Below, in pieces: positions 1 through 7,393 of a stretch of DNA of 64,000 nucleotides; within the stretch, counting starts at the first letter, position 1, and every line of letters starts with the position of its first letter. The notes beneath the pieces are model-generated. The model did not search any database, was not told where the DNA came from, and was given only the letters and a program-made list of their open reading frames with translations. Location of the stretch: contig NZ_JALJRY010000004.1 of assembly GCF_024519455.1 (NCBI RefSeq), forward strand, positions 398,441 through 462,440, read 5' to 3'. This DNA comes from Streptomyces sp. STR69. GTDB taxonomy: Bacteria; Actinomycetota; Actinomycetes; Streptomycetales; Streptomycetaceae. Both the position numbers and the translations under genes were made by a program.

Positions 1-1
1 G

Positions 2-277
2 GCGCGCGGCCGGGTGTACGGCCGGTTCCATGTCGAGCTGGCCGCCGCCGCGCAGTCGGCCCGGCTCACCCGGGAACAGGTGGCGTTGCAGACCGAGGTC
101 GGGGCGCTGCTGTGTCTCGTGCTCGGCAGCGACGAATATCGTGAGGAAGCCGCAGACCGTCACCGCTCCGTAATCTCGGCCGTGCAAGATGGGGCCCACG
201 ATTCGGCCAGGGAGCTGGCCGAGCGGTGCGTGCAGGAATCGACGGCGCGGCTGATCGCCGAGCGGCTGGCCCTGTAG
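2..277 (+). CDS. GntR-family regulator, C-terminal part of FCD domain (5'-truncated)
   Basis: The frame is open from base 2 to a TAG stop, so only the last ~91 residues of a longer protein are in the window. They are all-helical, with the HRSVISAVQDGAHDSARELA stretch that resembles the end of the FCD effector-binding domain of FadR-type GntR repressors, where an acidic/His helix lines the ligand and metal pocket. The winged-helix DNA-binding half would lie upstream and is not seen. The GTG at 14 is internal and should not be read as a start. The cache-domain gene follows 39 bp downstream on the same strand, so the two are probably co-transcribed. Confidence 0.75.
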   Translation, partial: ARGRVYGRFHVELAAAAQSARLTREQVALQTEVGALLCLVLGSDEYREEAADRHRSVISAVQDGAHDSARELAERCVQESTARLIAERLAL

Positions 278-316
278 CCGTCGCCGCGTCCGCTCCCCGT
301 CTGCTGGAGGGCACGC

Positions 317-1078
317 ATGAGCCTCGCGACGGCACCGCCGGCCACGGCACCCGAGCAGTCCGTCGCGGCGGGGGTCCGCTCGGCCCTGGAGTCCGTCTTC
401 GACGCCGTGGCCGCCACCCGCGCCGACACGACGGCCCTGCTCGCCAAGGTGTCCGCACAGGGCCGCCGCCCGGCGACCGTGGACCTCGCGGCGCTGCGCC
501 CGGGCCTCCATCTCCGGCTGGCCCGCCACGAGTTGGTGTCCGGCGTCGGCTTCGTGGCCGCACCGGGGCTGCTGAGCGACGTGCCGGCCTGGCTGGAGTG
601 GTGGCAGACCACGTCCGACGGGGGCATCCGGCCGCTGCTGCTCGACCTCGATCCCGAGCACTCGGCCTACGCCGACTACACGCACTGGGACTGGTTCGCG
701 CTGCCCCGTGACACCGGCGAGCGGGCGGTCGCCGGACCGTACGTCGACTACCTCTGCTCGGACGAGTACAGCCTCACCCTGTCCGCGCCGGTGGATGTGG
801 AGGGACGGTTCGCGGGGGTGGCCGCGGCGGACGTGTACCTACGGCACTTCGAGGCGGCCGTGATGCCGATGCTGCGTCAACTGCCCGGTCCGGCACGGCT
901 GGTGAACGCGCGGGGCCGGGTCGCCGCGTCCACCGACCCGCGTCATCTGGTCGGTTCGCTCAGCAAGGGTCCGGACTTCGCGGAGGCGCTGGCGGCGGGC
1001 CGGGCGGGGTATGCGCGCGGGCTGCGGCTGGTGCCGTGCGACGGGGTGCCGTTGGTCCTGGTCGTCGCCGAGCGGTGA
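317..1078 (+). CDS. Cache (PDC-type) sensor-domain protein, soluble
   Basis: Protein of 253 aa. The ATG at 317 has a GGAGGG ribosome site six bases upstream. The middle of the protein (about residues 60-200) has the alternating strand pattern of a cache/PDC small-molecule sensor: a WLEWWQ segment, DYLCSDEYSLTLSAPV, then a FAGVAAADVYL strand, followed by a shorter second lobe. No transmembrane segment, signal peptide or output domain is visible, unlike chemoreceptor or kinase cache proteins. It probably binds a ligand in the cytoplasm. Its place directly after a GntR-type regulator suggests it senses the same nutrient; that is inference. The ligand is unknown. Confidence 0.7.
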   Translation: MSLATAPPATAPEQSVAAGVRSALESVFDAVAATRADTTALLAKVSAQGRRPATVDLAALRPGLHLRLARHELVSGVGFVAAPGLLSDVPAWLEWWQTTSDGGIRPLLLDLDPEHSAYADYTHWDWFALPRDTGERAVAGPYVDYLCSDEYSLTLSAPVDVEGRFAGVAAADVYLRHFEAAVMPMLRQLPGPARLVNARGRVAASTDPRHLVGSLSKGPDFAEALAAGRAGYARGLRLVPCDGVPLVLVVAER

Positions 1079-1081
1079 CCG

Positions 1082-1106
1082 AACTCGCGTGGTGATGGCG
1101 CGAGTT
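1082..1106. terminator. Short hairpin between convergent genes
   Basis: Perfect 8-bp arms (AACTCGCG and CGCGAGTT) around a 9-nt loop lie just after the cache gene, which ends at 1078, and before the convergent MmyB-type gene, which ends at 1154. There is no U-tract, as is usual in Streptomyces, so the terminator role is inferred from position. Confidence 0.5.
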
Positions 1107-1153
1107 GAGGTGGTGGCGGAACCCGCCCAGTCGTGCCGCGGGTCGGGTGGTGC

Positions 1154-1816
1154 TCACTCTGCCGCCGGGACCACCCTCAGGTGTCCCGCGCCGCGTCCCG
1201 GCCTGCGCGTCCTGGGCGGCGGGGTGCGGCGGGCCTCGCGCAGGACCAGTGTCAGACGCGTGTAGCCCATGTTCTCAAGGGTCTTGGGGGTCTCGCCGAC
1301 GACCCGGCAGTCCGTGGCACCCCAGCGCGGGTCGGGGTGCAGCACCGGACGGACCGCGCCGTCGTGTTCCACGGCCCCCTCGCCCACCGCGCGGATCCAG
1401 TGCGGCAGGCCCTGCCGGTAGGCGGCCTCCATGATCGGGTCCTGGGCGATGTCGCGGCGGATCGCCTGCAGGCCGTGATCGTGGCCGTGGGTCTCCACGA
1501 CGGAGGCGAAGTGGGCCAGCATCGGCAGGCACCAACTCGACTCGTGCTCACCGAGAACGGTGCTCGCGTCGGGGTGGAAGAGCACGAACCGAAGGAAGTT
1601 GTCGCCCGGCATGGCCGTCGGATGCGAACCGACCGCCCGGAAAAGTGACTTGAACGCGCCGTTGGTCAACACCACGTCCCAGCGGTGGTCCATGACGACG
1701 GAGGGAAAAGGGACGGCCTCCAACAGTGTGGCGTAGTCCAGCAGATACGCCTGGGCCTCGGGACTCTCGGGGGCGGGCCGCGGTGCGGACCGCTGCCCAC
1801 CTGCCTGATACGCCAT
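1154..1816 (-). CDS. Stand-alone MmyB-like ligand-binding (PAS-like) domain protein
   Basis: Protein of 220 aa. Residues ~25-195 match the ligand-binding domain normally found C-terminal to a helix-turn-helix in MmyB-type regulators: LLEAVPFPSVVMDHRWDVVL, then TNGAFKSLF, a PGDNFLRFVLF helix, a WCLPMLAHFASVV helix and a final ENMGYTRLTLVL strand. The usual N-terminal HTH is absent; only ~24 low-complexity residues precede the domain. It cannot bind DNA in the normal way, and may act with a partner regulator such as the XRE protein encoded divergently from 2040. The Arg/Pro-rich C-terminal tail is probably unstructured. MmyB domains are reported to bind fatty-acid-like ligands; the ligand here is unknown. 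Confidence 0.7.
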   Translation of the reverse strand: MAYQAGGQRSAPRPAPESPEAQAYLLDYATLLEAVPFPSVVMDHRWDVVLTNGAFKSLFRAVGSHPTAMPGDNFLRFVLFHPDASTVLGEHESSWCLPMLAHFASVVETHGHDHGLQAIRRDIAQDPIMEAAYRQGLPHWIRAVGEGAVEHDGAVRPVLHPDPRWGATDCRVVGETPKTLENMGYTRLTLVLREARRTPPPRTRRPGRGAGHLRVVPAAE

Positions 1817-1930
1817 CGGGAGGTCACCCCTCTTGCCTATGCGGCCTTCTCGCGGCGCCCTGATCCTGCTGCCCCGACTCTTGCCGTGTCAACTATCGTG
1901 GCATTTCATGATGGTTGACGGCTGAAATTG

Positions 1931-1944
1931 GCCACAGTTGTGGC
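1931..1944. promoter_or_regulatory. Candidate operator in divergent promoter region
   Basis: The site GCCACAGTTGTGGC has perfect 6-bp arms and lies in the 223-bp gap between the divergent MmyB-type gene (start 1816) and the XRE gene (start 2040). Its placement suits a dimeric HTH regulator, possibly the XRE protein itself. No regulator is proven, and short palindromes occur by chance in such DNA. Confidence 0.35.
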
Positions 1945-2039
1945 GAGACCTGGATGCGAGTTCGAACGAACCGCTACCCTCCGGGATGTTCACGGCCACC
2001 ATTTGTGAGAAGCCTGTGAGAGACGTAGGAGATCTGTCG

Positions 2040-2696
2040 GTGTCGGATGGCTTCGAGGTACCGGGCACGACGGCGAACGCCGTGCTGCCCGCCGTCGTCG
2101 ACCGCGTCACCGCGCTCGCCGAGCGGCTCGACGTCCCGCAGGCCGAGGTCTTCCACATGGGCCGGCTCTCCGTGGCCTCCGGTGTCCCCGACTCCGTGGT
2201 CAGGGCCCTGCTGAGCGGTCGCCCCGCGGGCGAGCCCGATGTGCAGGCGCGGTTCCTGCAGCGCCTCGGACTGTTGCGCCGCACCAGGCTCAAGCCCAAC
2301 GGGCGCAAGTACACCCAGCAGGAGATCGCCGACGGCGCCGGCATGTCCCGCCAGCAGGCGGGTGCGCTCATCAACGGCGACCGGCGTCCCACCATGGAGC
2401 ACTGCGACGCACTCCAGCGGTTCTTCCGGGTGCATGCCGGATTCCTCACGGCCGAGGATCCCGAGGCCCTCGCGGGCGCCCTGCAGCGCACCGAGCAGGA
2501 GCTGTTGCAGAAGCTCGCCGACCGCGAGCGGGCGGCGGCCGAGGCCGCGGGAGACCCGCTGGAGAGGCTGCTGCAGGACCACGGGGTGCGCGGAATCGCC
2601 TGGCGTGCCGCGCAGTTGCCCACCGACCAGCACCGCGACAAGGTCGCCGAGTGGCTGGACATGCTCCTGGAGAGCGTGAAGCGTCCCGAGTCGTGA
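2040..2696 (+). CDS. XRE-family helix-turn-helix transcriptional regulator
   Basis: Protein of 218 aa. GTG at 2040 was chosen because AGGAG lies at 2027-2031, whereas the longer frame back to 1938 has no ribosome site. The HTH is in the middle (about residues 91-135): YTQQEIADGAGMSRQQAGAL is followed by INGDRRPT and the FFRVHAGFLTAED helix. This order resembles EspR-like actinobacterial nucleoid/XRE regulators. The first 80 residues are a helical domain carrying RALLSGRPAGEPD, a possible second degenerate HTH. A charged helix and a dimer-type tail end the protein. It is divergent from the MmyB-type ligand protein, which may be its partner. Targets are unknown. Confidence 0.75.
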   Translation: MSDGFEVPGTTANAVLPAVVDRVTALAERLDVPQAEVFHMGRLSVASGVPDSVVRALLSGRPAGEPDVQARFLQRLGLLRRTRLKPNGRKYTQQEIADGAGMSRQQAGALINGDRRPTMEHCDALQRFFRVHAGFLTAEDPEALAGALQRTEQELLQKLADRERAAAEAAGDPLERLLQDHGVRGIAWRAAQLPTDQHRDKVAEWLDMLLESVKRPES

Positions 2697-2729
2697 TCCG
2701 GGTCCGCACGGCCGGGAATTGACGGATCG

Positions 2730-3755
2730 TCAGGTCGCGCTGCGCTCGCTCGCCTCCCGCAGGTCCCGTTCCAGGGCGCCGCTGTGTGCCGTGGTGTCGG
2801 GCCGGCCCTCGCACAGGAGGTCGCGCCAGTGCTCGCGGCTCCAGTGGGCCGGGGTGGTGGTACCGGTGAATTCCGCGACCAGGGCGAGGAATCGGGCCGG
2901 GTCGGTGTGGAACGGGAAGTGCCCCGCCCCCTCGAAGATCTCCAGCCGGCTGCCCGGCATCGCCTCGTGGGCGCCGTAGGCGTGGCGTACCGGCACCACG
3001 CTGTCGCGGTCGCCCCACAGCAGCATGGTCGGCATGCCCTCGGTCAGATAGCAGCGGTCGAGCATGGTCACCACCTGGCCGCGCCAGTCGACGACCGCGC
3101 GCAGGGTGCGGATGAAGGCGTTGCGGGCGGTCTCGTCGGGCAACGCGTCGACGAGGGTGAGGAGTTCTGGGGCATCCTGGCCGAGATCGGTGTCGAGGAG
3201 TCTCATCAGGCCCACGGCGAGGCCGACTTGGAGGCGCATGCCGGGCAACCGCAGCGCGGACAGGGCGAGATGGGAACCCGGAAGCGTGACGAGCCGTAGC
3301 ACGGGGTTGACCTCGCGGCCCACGCCGCCCGCGCTGACCAGGACGAGCCGTTCGGTGCGTTCGGGGAACTGGTAGGCGAACTGCATCGCCACTCCGCCGC
3401 CCAGCGAGTGCCCGAGCAGGGTCGCGGACTCGATGCCGAGGGTGGTGAGCAGATCGCGCACGCCGTTCGCATAGGCGGCGACCGAGTAGTCGGCCCGCGG
3501 TTTGTCGGAGGCGCCGTGGCCGAGGAGGTCGGGGGCGATCACCGTGTGGGTGCGGGCGAGGTGCGGTATCAGCTCGGCCCAGGTGGCCGAGGAGTCGCCG
3601 ATGCCGTGGATGAGGACGAGCGCCGGGCCCTCGCCGGCCATGCGGAAGGCACGCCGGTATCCGTGCACGACGCGGTACTGGAGCGTGAGTTCTTCGTCGC
3701 CCACCGGGCGCAGCCGTGCGGCGCGCGCCGGGCGCCGTGCCGGGACGTCCTCCAC
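2730..3755 (-). CDS. Alpha/beta-hydrolase fold protein
   Basis: Protein of 341 aa. The GTG at 3755 has GGGAGG seven bases upstream. The fold is clear: HGIGDSS oxyanion-hole strand-loop at about residue 50, nucleophile elbow GHSLGG with Ser117, an acidic residue in LLWGDRDSVVP, and the catalytic His in GAGHFPFH. The cap region is ordinary. The last ~40 residues extend past the fold. There is no signal peptide, so it is cytoplasmic. The family includes esterases, lyases and C-C bond hydrolases; the substrate cannot be told from sequence. It is a monocistronic unit facing away from the small gene at 3974. Confidence 0.85.
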   Translation of the reverse strand: MEDVPARRPARAARLRPVGDEELTLQYRVVHGYRRAFRMAGEGPALVLIHGIGDSSATWAELIPHLARTHTVIAPDLLGHGASDKPRADYSVAAYANGVRDLLTTLGIESATLLGHSLGGGVAMQFAYQFPERTERLVLVSAGGVGREVNPVLRLVTLPGSHLALSALRLPGMRLQVGLAVGLMRLLDTDLGQDAPELLTLVDALPDETARNAFIRTLRAVVDWRGQVVTMLDRCYLTEGMPTMLLWGDRDSVVPVRHAYGAHEAMPGSRLEIFEGAGHFPFHTDPARFLALVAEFTGTTTPAHWSREHWRDLLCEGRPDTTAHSGALERDLREASERSAT

Positions 3756-3973
3756 GCACTCGCCTCCCGTTCACCTGGCCGCCCGCGGACGGCCGAAAGC
3801 CCTTCCCCTCAGCGTAGGGCCGCTGTCCCACCGGGGATTTCGGGGACGTTTCGCCTCCGCTAAGCGGGCGAACCGGGGCCGGGGGAAACGGGATTGTCAG
3901 TGGCAGGCGGCAAGCTGGAGTCGTGCCACCGCCGTGCGGGGGCGCACGACGCCGATCAGGGGAGAGCCGTCCT

Positions 3974-4201
3974 ATGCAGACCGCAGTGATGACCGACCGC
4001 GAGCGCGCCGCCGTCCAGGCCTATCTACGGCTGCTGCACACGGTCAGAGCCGCCTTCGACGGCCCCCCGGGCGACCCACGCCCGGTCCTGGTCCCACCCT
4101 CGGTACTGGCCGAGGCGGACCAGGCCCTGACGGACGCCGGACTCGCGGGCAACGAGGGGGCGCTCTTCAGGTTGCTGGAGAGCTGGTGCCCGGAAGGGTG
4201 A
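3974..4201 (+). CDS. Small conserved-type hypothetical protein (75 aa)
   Basis: ATG at 3974 follows an AGGGGAG ribosome site at 3957-3963; an upstream in-frame start at 3923 has no such site. The 75-residue product is acidic and mostly helical (RERAAVQAYLRLLHTVRAAF, then ALTDAGLAGNEGALFRLLES). It has no membrane segment, cysteine motif or known domain. It converges on the PPTase gene with a 6-bp gap. I do not recognise a function. Confidence 0.6.
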   Translation: MQTAVMTDRERAAVQAYLRLLHTVRAAFDGPPGDPRPVLVPPSVLAEADQALTDAGLAGNEGALFRLLESWCPEG

Positions 4202-4207
4202 GGGGGT

Positions 4208-4888
4208 TCAGGGATGCGGGACCGTGATCGCCGTGGCGACCAGTCCCCGTCGTACGGTCCAGCGGCCCTCGAAGGTGTCGAGGCGCTCGCCGCCGACCAC
4301 CGGGCCGGGGACGAGGAGGCGGGCGCGCAGGCCGCCGCGTGGTTCGTCGCCGGGGTCCGCGAAGAGTTCGATGTCGGCCTCCGAGAAGTCCAGCCACTTC
4401 CCGGTGAGGGGGAACCAGGCCTTGTAGACGGACTCCTTGGCGCTGAACAGGAGCCGGTCCCAGTGCACGGCCGGCAGTTGTGCCGCGAGCCGCGTCAGCC
4501 GTTCCTGTTCGGCGGGCAGGAAGACGGAGGGGAGGACGCCGTCGGGGAGCGGTGCATGGGGTTCGGCGTCGATGCCGAGCGAGGCGAGGTCGGTGGCGCG
4601 GGCCAGCGCGGCGGCGCAGTAGCCGTCGCAGTGGGTCATGCTGCCGATGAGACCGGCGGGCCAGATCGGCGCGCCGTGGGCACCGGGCAGGATCGGCTGC
4701 GGGGGCACGCCGAGCTTCTCCATGGCGCGCCGGGCGCAGGCCCGTACGGCGGTGAACTCGCGCCGCCGCTTGAGCACCGCGCGGGCCACCCGGGCCTGTT
4801 CCTCGGGGTACAGCGGGGCGTCCTGGAACCCCTCGTCACCGTGTGTCTCCACGGTCACCACGGACTCCGGGAGCAGCTCCTCGATCAC
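4208..4888 (-). CDS. 4'-phosphopantetheinyl transferase (Sfp/EntD type)
   Basis: Protein of 226 aa, the normal length for EntD-like PPTases. It moves the phosphopantetheine arm of CoA to a Ser on carrier proteins, activating polyketide and nonribosomal peptide synthases. The family signatures are intact: GIDAE at 105-109 (Mg/CoA acid residues) and FSAKESVYKAW at 148-158 (the KE..YK motif). HGAPIWPAG and GSMTHCDGY form the CoA-binding region. Its first 18 codons overlap the end of the metallophosphoesterase gene by 53 bp on the same strand, so translation is probably coupled. No carrier-protein gene lies in the window, so it probably serves synthases elsewhere. Confidence 0.93.
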   Translation of the reverse strand: MIEELLPESVVTVETHGDEGFQDAPLYPEEQARVARAVLKRRREFTAVRACARRAMEKLGVPPQPILPGAHGAPIWPAGLIGSMTHCDGYCAAALARATDLASLGIDAEPHAPLPDGVLPSVFLPAEQERLTRLAAQLPAVHWDRLLFSAKESVYKAWFPLTGKWLDFSEADIELFADPGDEPRGGLRARLLVPGPVVGGERLDTFEGRWTVRRGLVATAITVPHP

Positions 4889-5744
4889 CGGCTCCGACCT
4901 CCATCGGCAGGATGCGGCGCAGTCGTCCCGGGGGCTCCGGGCGCTTCTGCCACTCGCGGGGGTATCCCACGGACACCTCTTCGAAGCGGACCCCCTCGTG
5001 GTGGGTGGTCCGCGGGATGTGGAGATGGCCGTAGACCATGGTGTCCACGCGGAATCTGCGGTGCCAGTCGGCGGTCAGGGTGGTGCCGCACCACATGGCG
5101 AACTCGGGGTACCACAGGACCTCGGTGGGGTGCCGGTCCAGGGGGTAGTGGTTGATCAGGACCGTGGGCAGGGTGTCGGGGATCTCGGTGAGCCTGCGTG
5201 CGGTCTCGGCGACCCGGGCCCGGCACCAGGCCTCGCGGCTGGGGTAGGGGTCGGGGTGCAGCAGGAACTCGTCGTTGCAGACGATGCCGGTGCCGTGCGC
5301 GTACTTCAGTCCCTCGTCCTTGGTGGCGCAGCCGGCCGGGAGGTACGAGTAGTCGTAGAGGAGGAAGAGCGGGGCCACGACGACCGGGCCGCCGGGGCCG
5401 TCCCAGACGGGGTAGGGGTCCTCGGGGGTGAGGACGCCGAGCTCCCGGCACAGGGCGACGAGGTGTTCGTAGCGGGCGACTCCGCGCAGTGTCACGGGGT
5501 CCTTGGGGTGGGTCCACAGTTCGTGGTTCCCGGGGGACCACAGGACCTTGCGGAAGCGGCCGGCGAGGAGTTCGAGGACCCAGCGGATGTCGGCCACGGT
5601 CTCGGCGATGTCACCGGCCACGATCAGCCAGTCGTCATCCGTGACGGGCCGCATGTTCCCGACCAGGGCGCGGTTCTCGGCGTACCCGATGTGCAGGTCG
5701 CTGATGGCCAGCAGCTGTCTGGCACCGCCGACCGTCGACTCCAC
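4836..5744 (-). CDS. Calcineurin-like metallophosphoesterase
   Basis: Protein of 302 aa. GTG at 5744 has a GGAGGGGG site upstream. The dimetal phosphoesterase motifs occur in order: DLHIG (about residue 17), VAGDIAE, GNHELW, INHYPLD and YGHLHIPR. The C-terminal ~30 residues are Gly/Arg-rich, and their coding DNA overlaps the PPTase start by 53 bp. The protein is cytoplasmic. The substrate (phosphomonoester, phosphodiester or protein) is unknown. The fixed overlap with a PPTase is suggestive, because some phosphodiesterases remove the phosphopantetheine arm from carrier proteins; that link is inference only. Confidence 0.85.
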   Translation of the reverse strand: MESTVGGARQLLAISDLHIGYAENRALVGNMRPVTDDDWLIVAGDIAETVADIRWVLELLAGRFRKVLWSPGNHELWTHPKDPVTLRGVARYEHLVALCRELGVLTPEDPYPVWDGPGGPVVVAPLFLLYDYSYLPAGCATKDEGLKYAHGTGIVCNDEFLLHPDPYPSREAWCRARVAETARRLTEIPDTLPTVLINHYPLDRHPTEVLWYPEFAMWCGTTLTADWHRRFRVDTMVYGHLHIPRTTHHEGVRFEEVSVGYPREWQKRPEPPGRLRRILPMEVGAGDRGAAPGVRGDRGDTR

Positions 5745-6090
5745 CTCTCGCCCCCTCCGCCTCCGCGCACGAATGAGGCCACGAGATCACATCCCGCCGT
5801 TGCGCGACAAGACGGCGGGGCGGAGGGAGCGGTGGTCGGGACAGTGGTCGGAGCTGTCGGAGGAAGGCGGTCGGAGCGGCCCGGTGACGGGAGTTCGTGT
5901 GCCGGGTGGGCAGGATCTGGAAATCCGTAACACGGGCGTTGCACGCGGCACCCCTTGAAAGCCGTATGATCGCCCCAACACCACCGCCACGAACGCCTCT
6001 TCGCCGAGGGCGGTTTGGTGTCCCTCCAACCACCCTGGCCGGGCACGGCCTCGCTCCGCCGTGCCCGCGAACCCGAAAGGACGGCCCTGC
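5745..6090. other. Intergenic region, divergent promoters
   Basis: This 346-bp gap separates the divergent metallophosphoesterase and ATP-grasp genes. A good -10 (TATGAT, 5965-5970) points toward the ATP-grasp gene; the best upstream match, TTGCAC (5939-5944), sits 20 bp away, longer than ideal. AAAGGA at 6076-6081 is the ATP-grasp ribosome site. Short frames crossing the gap have no ribosome site or recognisable product. Confidence 0.4.
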
Positions 6091-7239
6091 ATGGTCTCTC
6101 GCGTACGCGTCTGGCTCAACCGCACGTACGCGGAGAACGTGTTCTTCATGGATCAGCTGCGGAGAAATCCCAGCGATCGGGCCGTCGAGATCCATGCCAC
6201 GCACGGCGACGCGGACTCCCCCGTACTGGCCGCCGCCGACACCGCCGACCTGGAGCCCGAGGGCCTGTCCCCGGCCGGATACGTCGAGTACGCCCTCGAC
6301 CAGTGCGCCCGCCGCGGCATCGACGTGTTCGTGCCCCGGCTGCACCAGTCGGAGATCGTGGCGCACCGCGCGGACTTCGAGGCGGTGGGTACGGCACTGC
6401 TGGCGCCGACCCCCGAAGCCGTCGCCGTCTTCCACGACAAGGTGATCGCGTACGAGGCGGTCCAGGCGATCGGCGTGCCCGTGCCGCCGTGGTGGCGGGT
6501 CCGCACGGCGCCCGAACTCGTCGCGGCAGTCGAGGAGTTGGAGGCGGCCGGGCACAAGGCGTGCTTCAAGCCGGCGTCCGGTGCGGGCGGGGTGGGCTTC
6601 CGCGTGGTCACGCGCGCCCCCTTCTCGCTCATGCACCTCAACGGATTCCCGAGCCCCTACGTCCCGCTCGACACGGTCGTCGAGGCGCTGGAGCAGGCCG
6701 ACGAGCAGGTCGACTGGCTGGTCATGCCGCGTCTGGAGGAGCCGGAGGTGTCGGTGGACTGCCTGACCGGTCCCGACAACCTGGTCCGGCTCGCCGTGGG
6801 CCGCACGAAGAACGGCCGTCGGCGCGGTTTCACCCTGCACGAGCAGTGGCTGGAGCCGGCCCGCCGGATCGCGGAGGGCTTCGGGCTGCACTACCTGTCC
6901 AACATCCAGTTCCGGATGTTCGGCGACAAGCCCGTGCTGATGGACGTCAACACCCGCCCCGCGGGCGGCCTGCACCAGCTGTCGCTGTGCGGGGTCAACG
7001 CCCCTTGGGCGGCCGTGCAGTTGGCGCTCGGCGAGGACCCTGGCACGATGGAGCCGCCGTTCCTGGGCGCGGACTACGCGGTGGTCTCGGGCCCCCGTCA
7101 GCTGCGTCCCGTGACGCTCCCGCACCAGCGCGCGGAGGAGTCGGAGCCGCTGCTCCCGACAGTGCCGGCGCAGACCGAGGCGGAGCCGGAGAGCACCCGC
7201 ACACCGGAGTTGGGCAGCCGGGCGGCAGCCCGCGCCTAG
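6091..7239 (+). CDS. ATP-grasp domain ligase-like protein
   Basis: Protein of 382 aa. The ATG at 6091 has AAAGGA nine bases upstream; an upstream in-frame start at 6061 lacks a site. It has the ATP-grasp order: an N-terminal pre-ATP-grasp domain with VFVPRLHQSEIVAHR, the lysine strand HKACFKPASGAGGVGFRVV (a flexible glycine loop), and the metal-binding end VLMDVNTRPAGGLHQLS, where Asp and Asn take the place of the usual Glu and Asn. Such enzymes join a carboxylate to an amine or thiol with ATP. The acceptor is unknown. The last ~40 residues are Pro/Glu-rich. It stands alone upstream of the chitinase promoter. Confidence 0.75.
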   Translation: MVSRVRVWLNRTYAENVFFMDQLRRNPSDRAVEIHATHGDADSPVLAAADTADLEPEGLSPAGYVEYALDQCARRGIDVFVPRLHQSEIVAHRADFEAVGTALLAPTPEAVAVFHDKVIAYEAVQAIGVPVPPWWRVRTAPELVAAVEELEAAGHKACFKPASGAGGVGFRVVTRAPFSLMHLNGFPSPYVPLDTVVEALEQADEQVDWLVMPRLEEPEVSVDCLTGPDNLVRLAVGRTKNGRRRGFTLHEQWLEPARRIAEGFGLHYLSNIQFRMFGDKPVLMDVNTRPAGGLHQLSLCGVNAPWAAVQLALGEDPGTMEPPFLGADYAVVSGPRQLRPVTLPHQRAEESEPLLPTVPAQTEAEPESTRTPELGSRAAARA

Positions 7240-7287
7240 GCCTCCCGGGTCTCCTCTTTCCCCTCCGCACCACAACTTCATACCGGC

Positions 7288-7338
7288 CTGGACCAATCAT
7301 GGCGCAGCACCTTGACACCATGATTGGTCCAGACCAAA
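7288..7338 (+). promoter_or_regulatory. DasR-type (dre) site and inverted repeat in chitinase promoter
   Basis: TGGTCCAGACCA at 7325-7336 matches the DasR operator core TGGTC-TA-GACCA closely. Its left part recurs inverted upstream: CTGGACCAATCATGG (7288-7302) and CCATGATTGGTCCAG (7318-7332) are perfect 15-bp arms around a 15-nt centre. TTGACA at 7312-7317 is a likely -35, which would place the dre over the -10/start region. In Streptomyces, DasR represses chitinase genes until aminosugar phosphates release it. The call rests on motif and the adjacent chitinase. Confidence 0.75.
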
Positions 7339-7393
7339 TTGGTTGCGCACCTTCCTGCACTCCCGAACACCCCCATTCCTTCAGGGAGATCGC

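Noticed and set aside
5635..7296. 553-codon minus-strand open frame
   Set aside because: Antisense to the ATP-grasp gene and composed of Arg/Gly/Val-rich shadow sequence.
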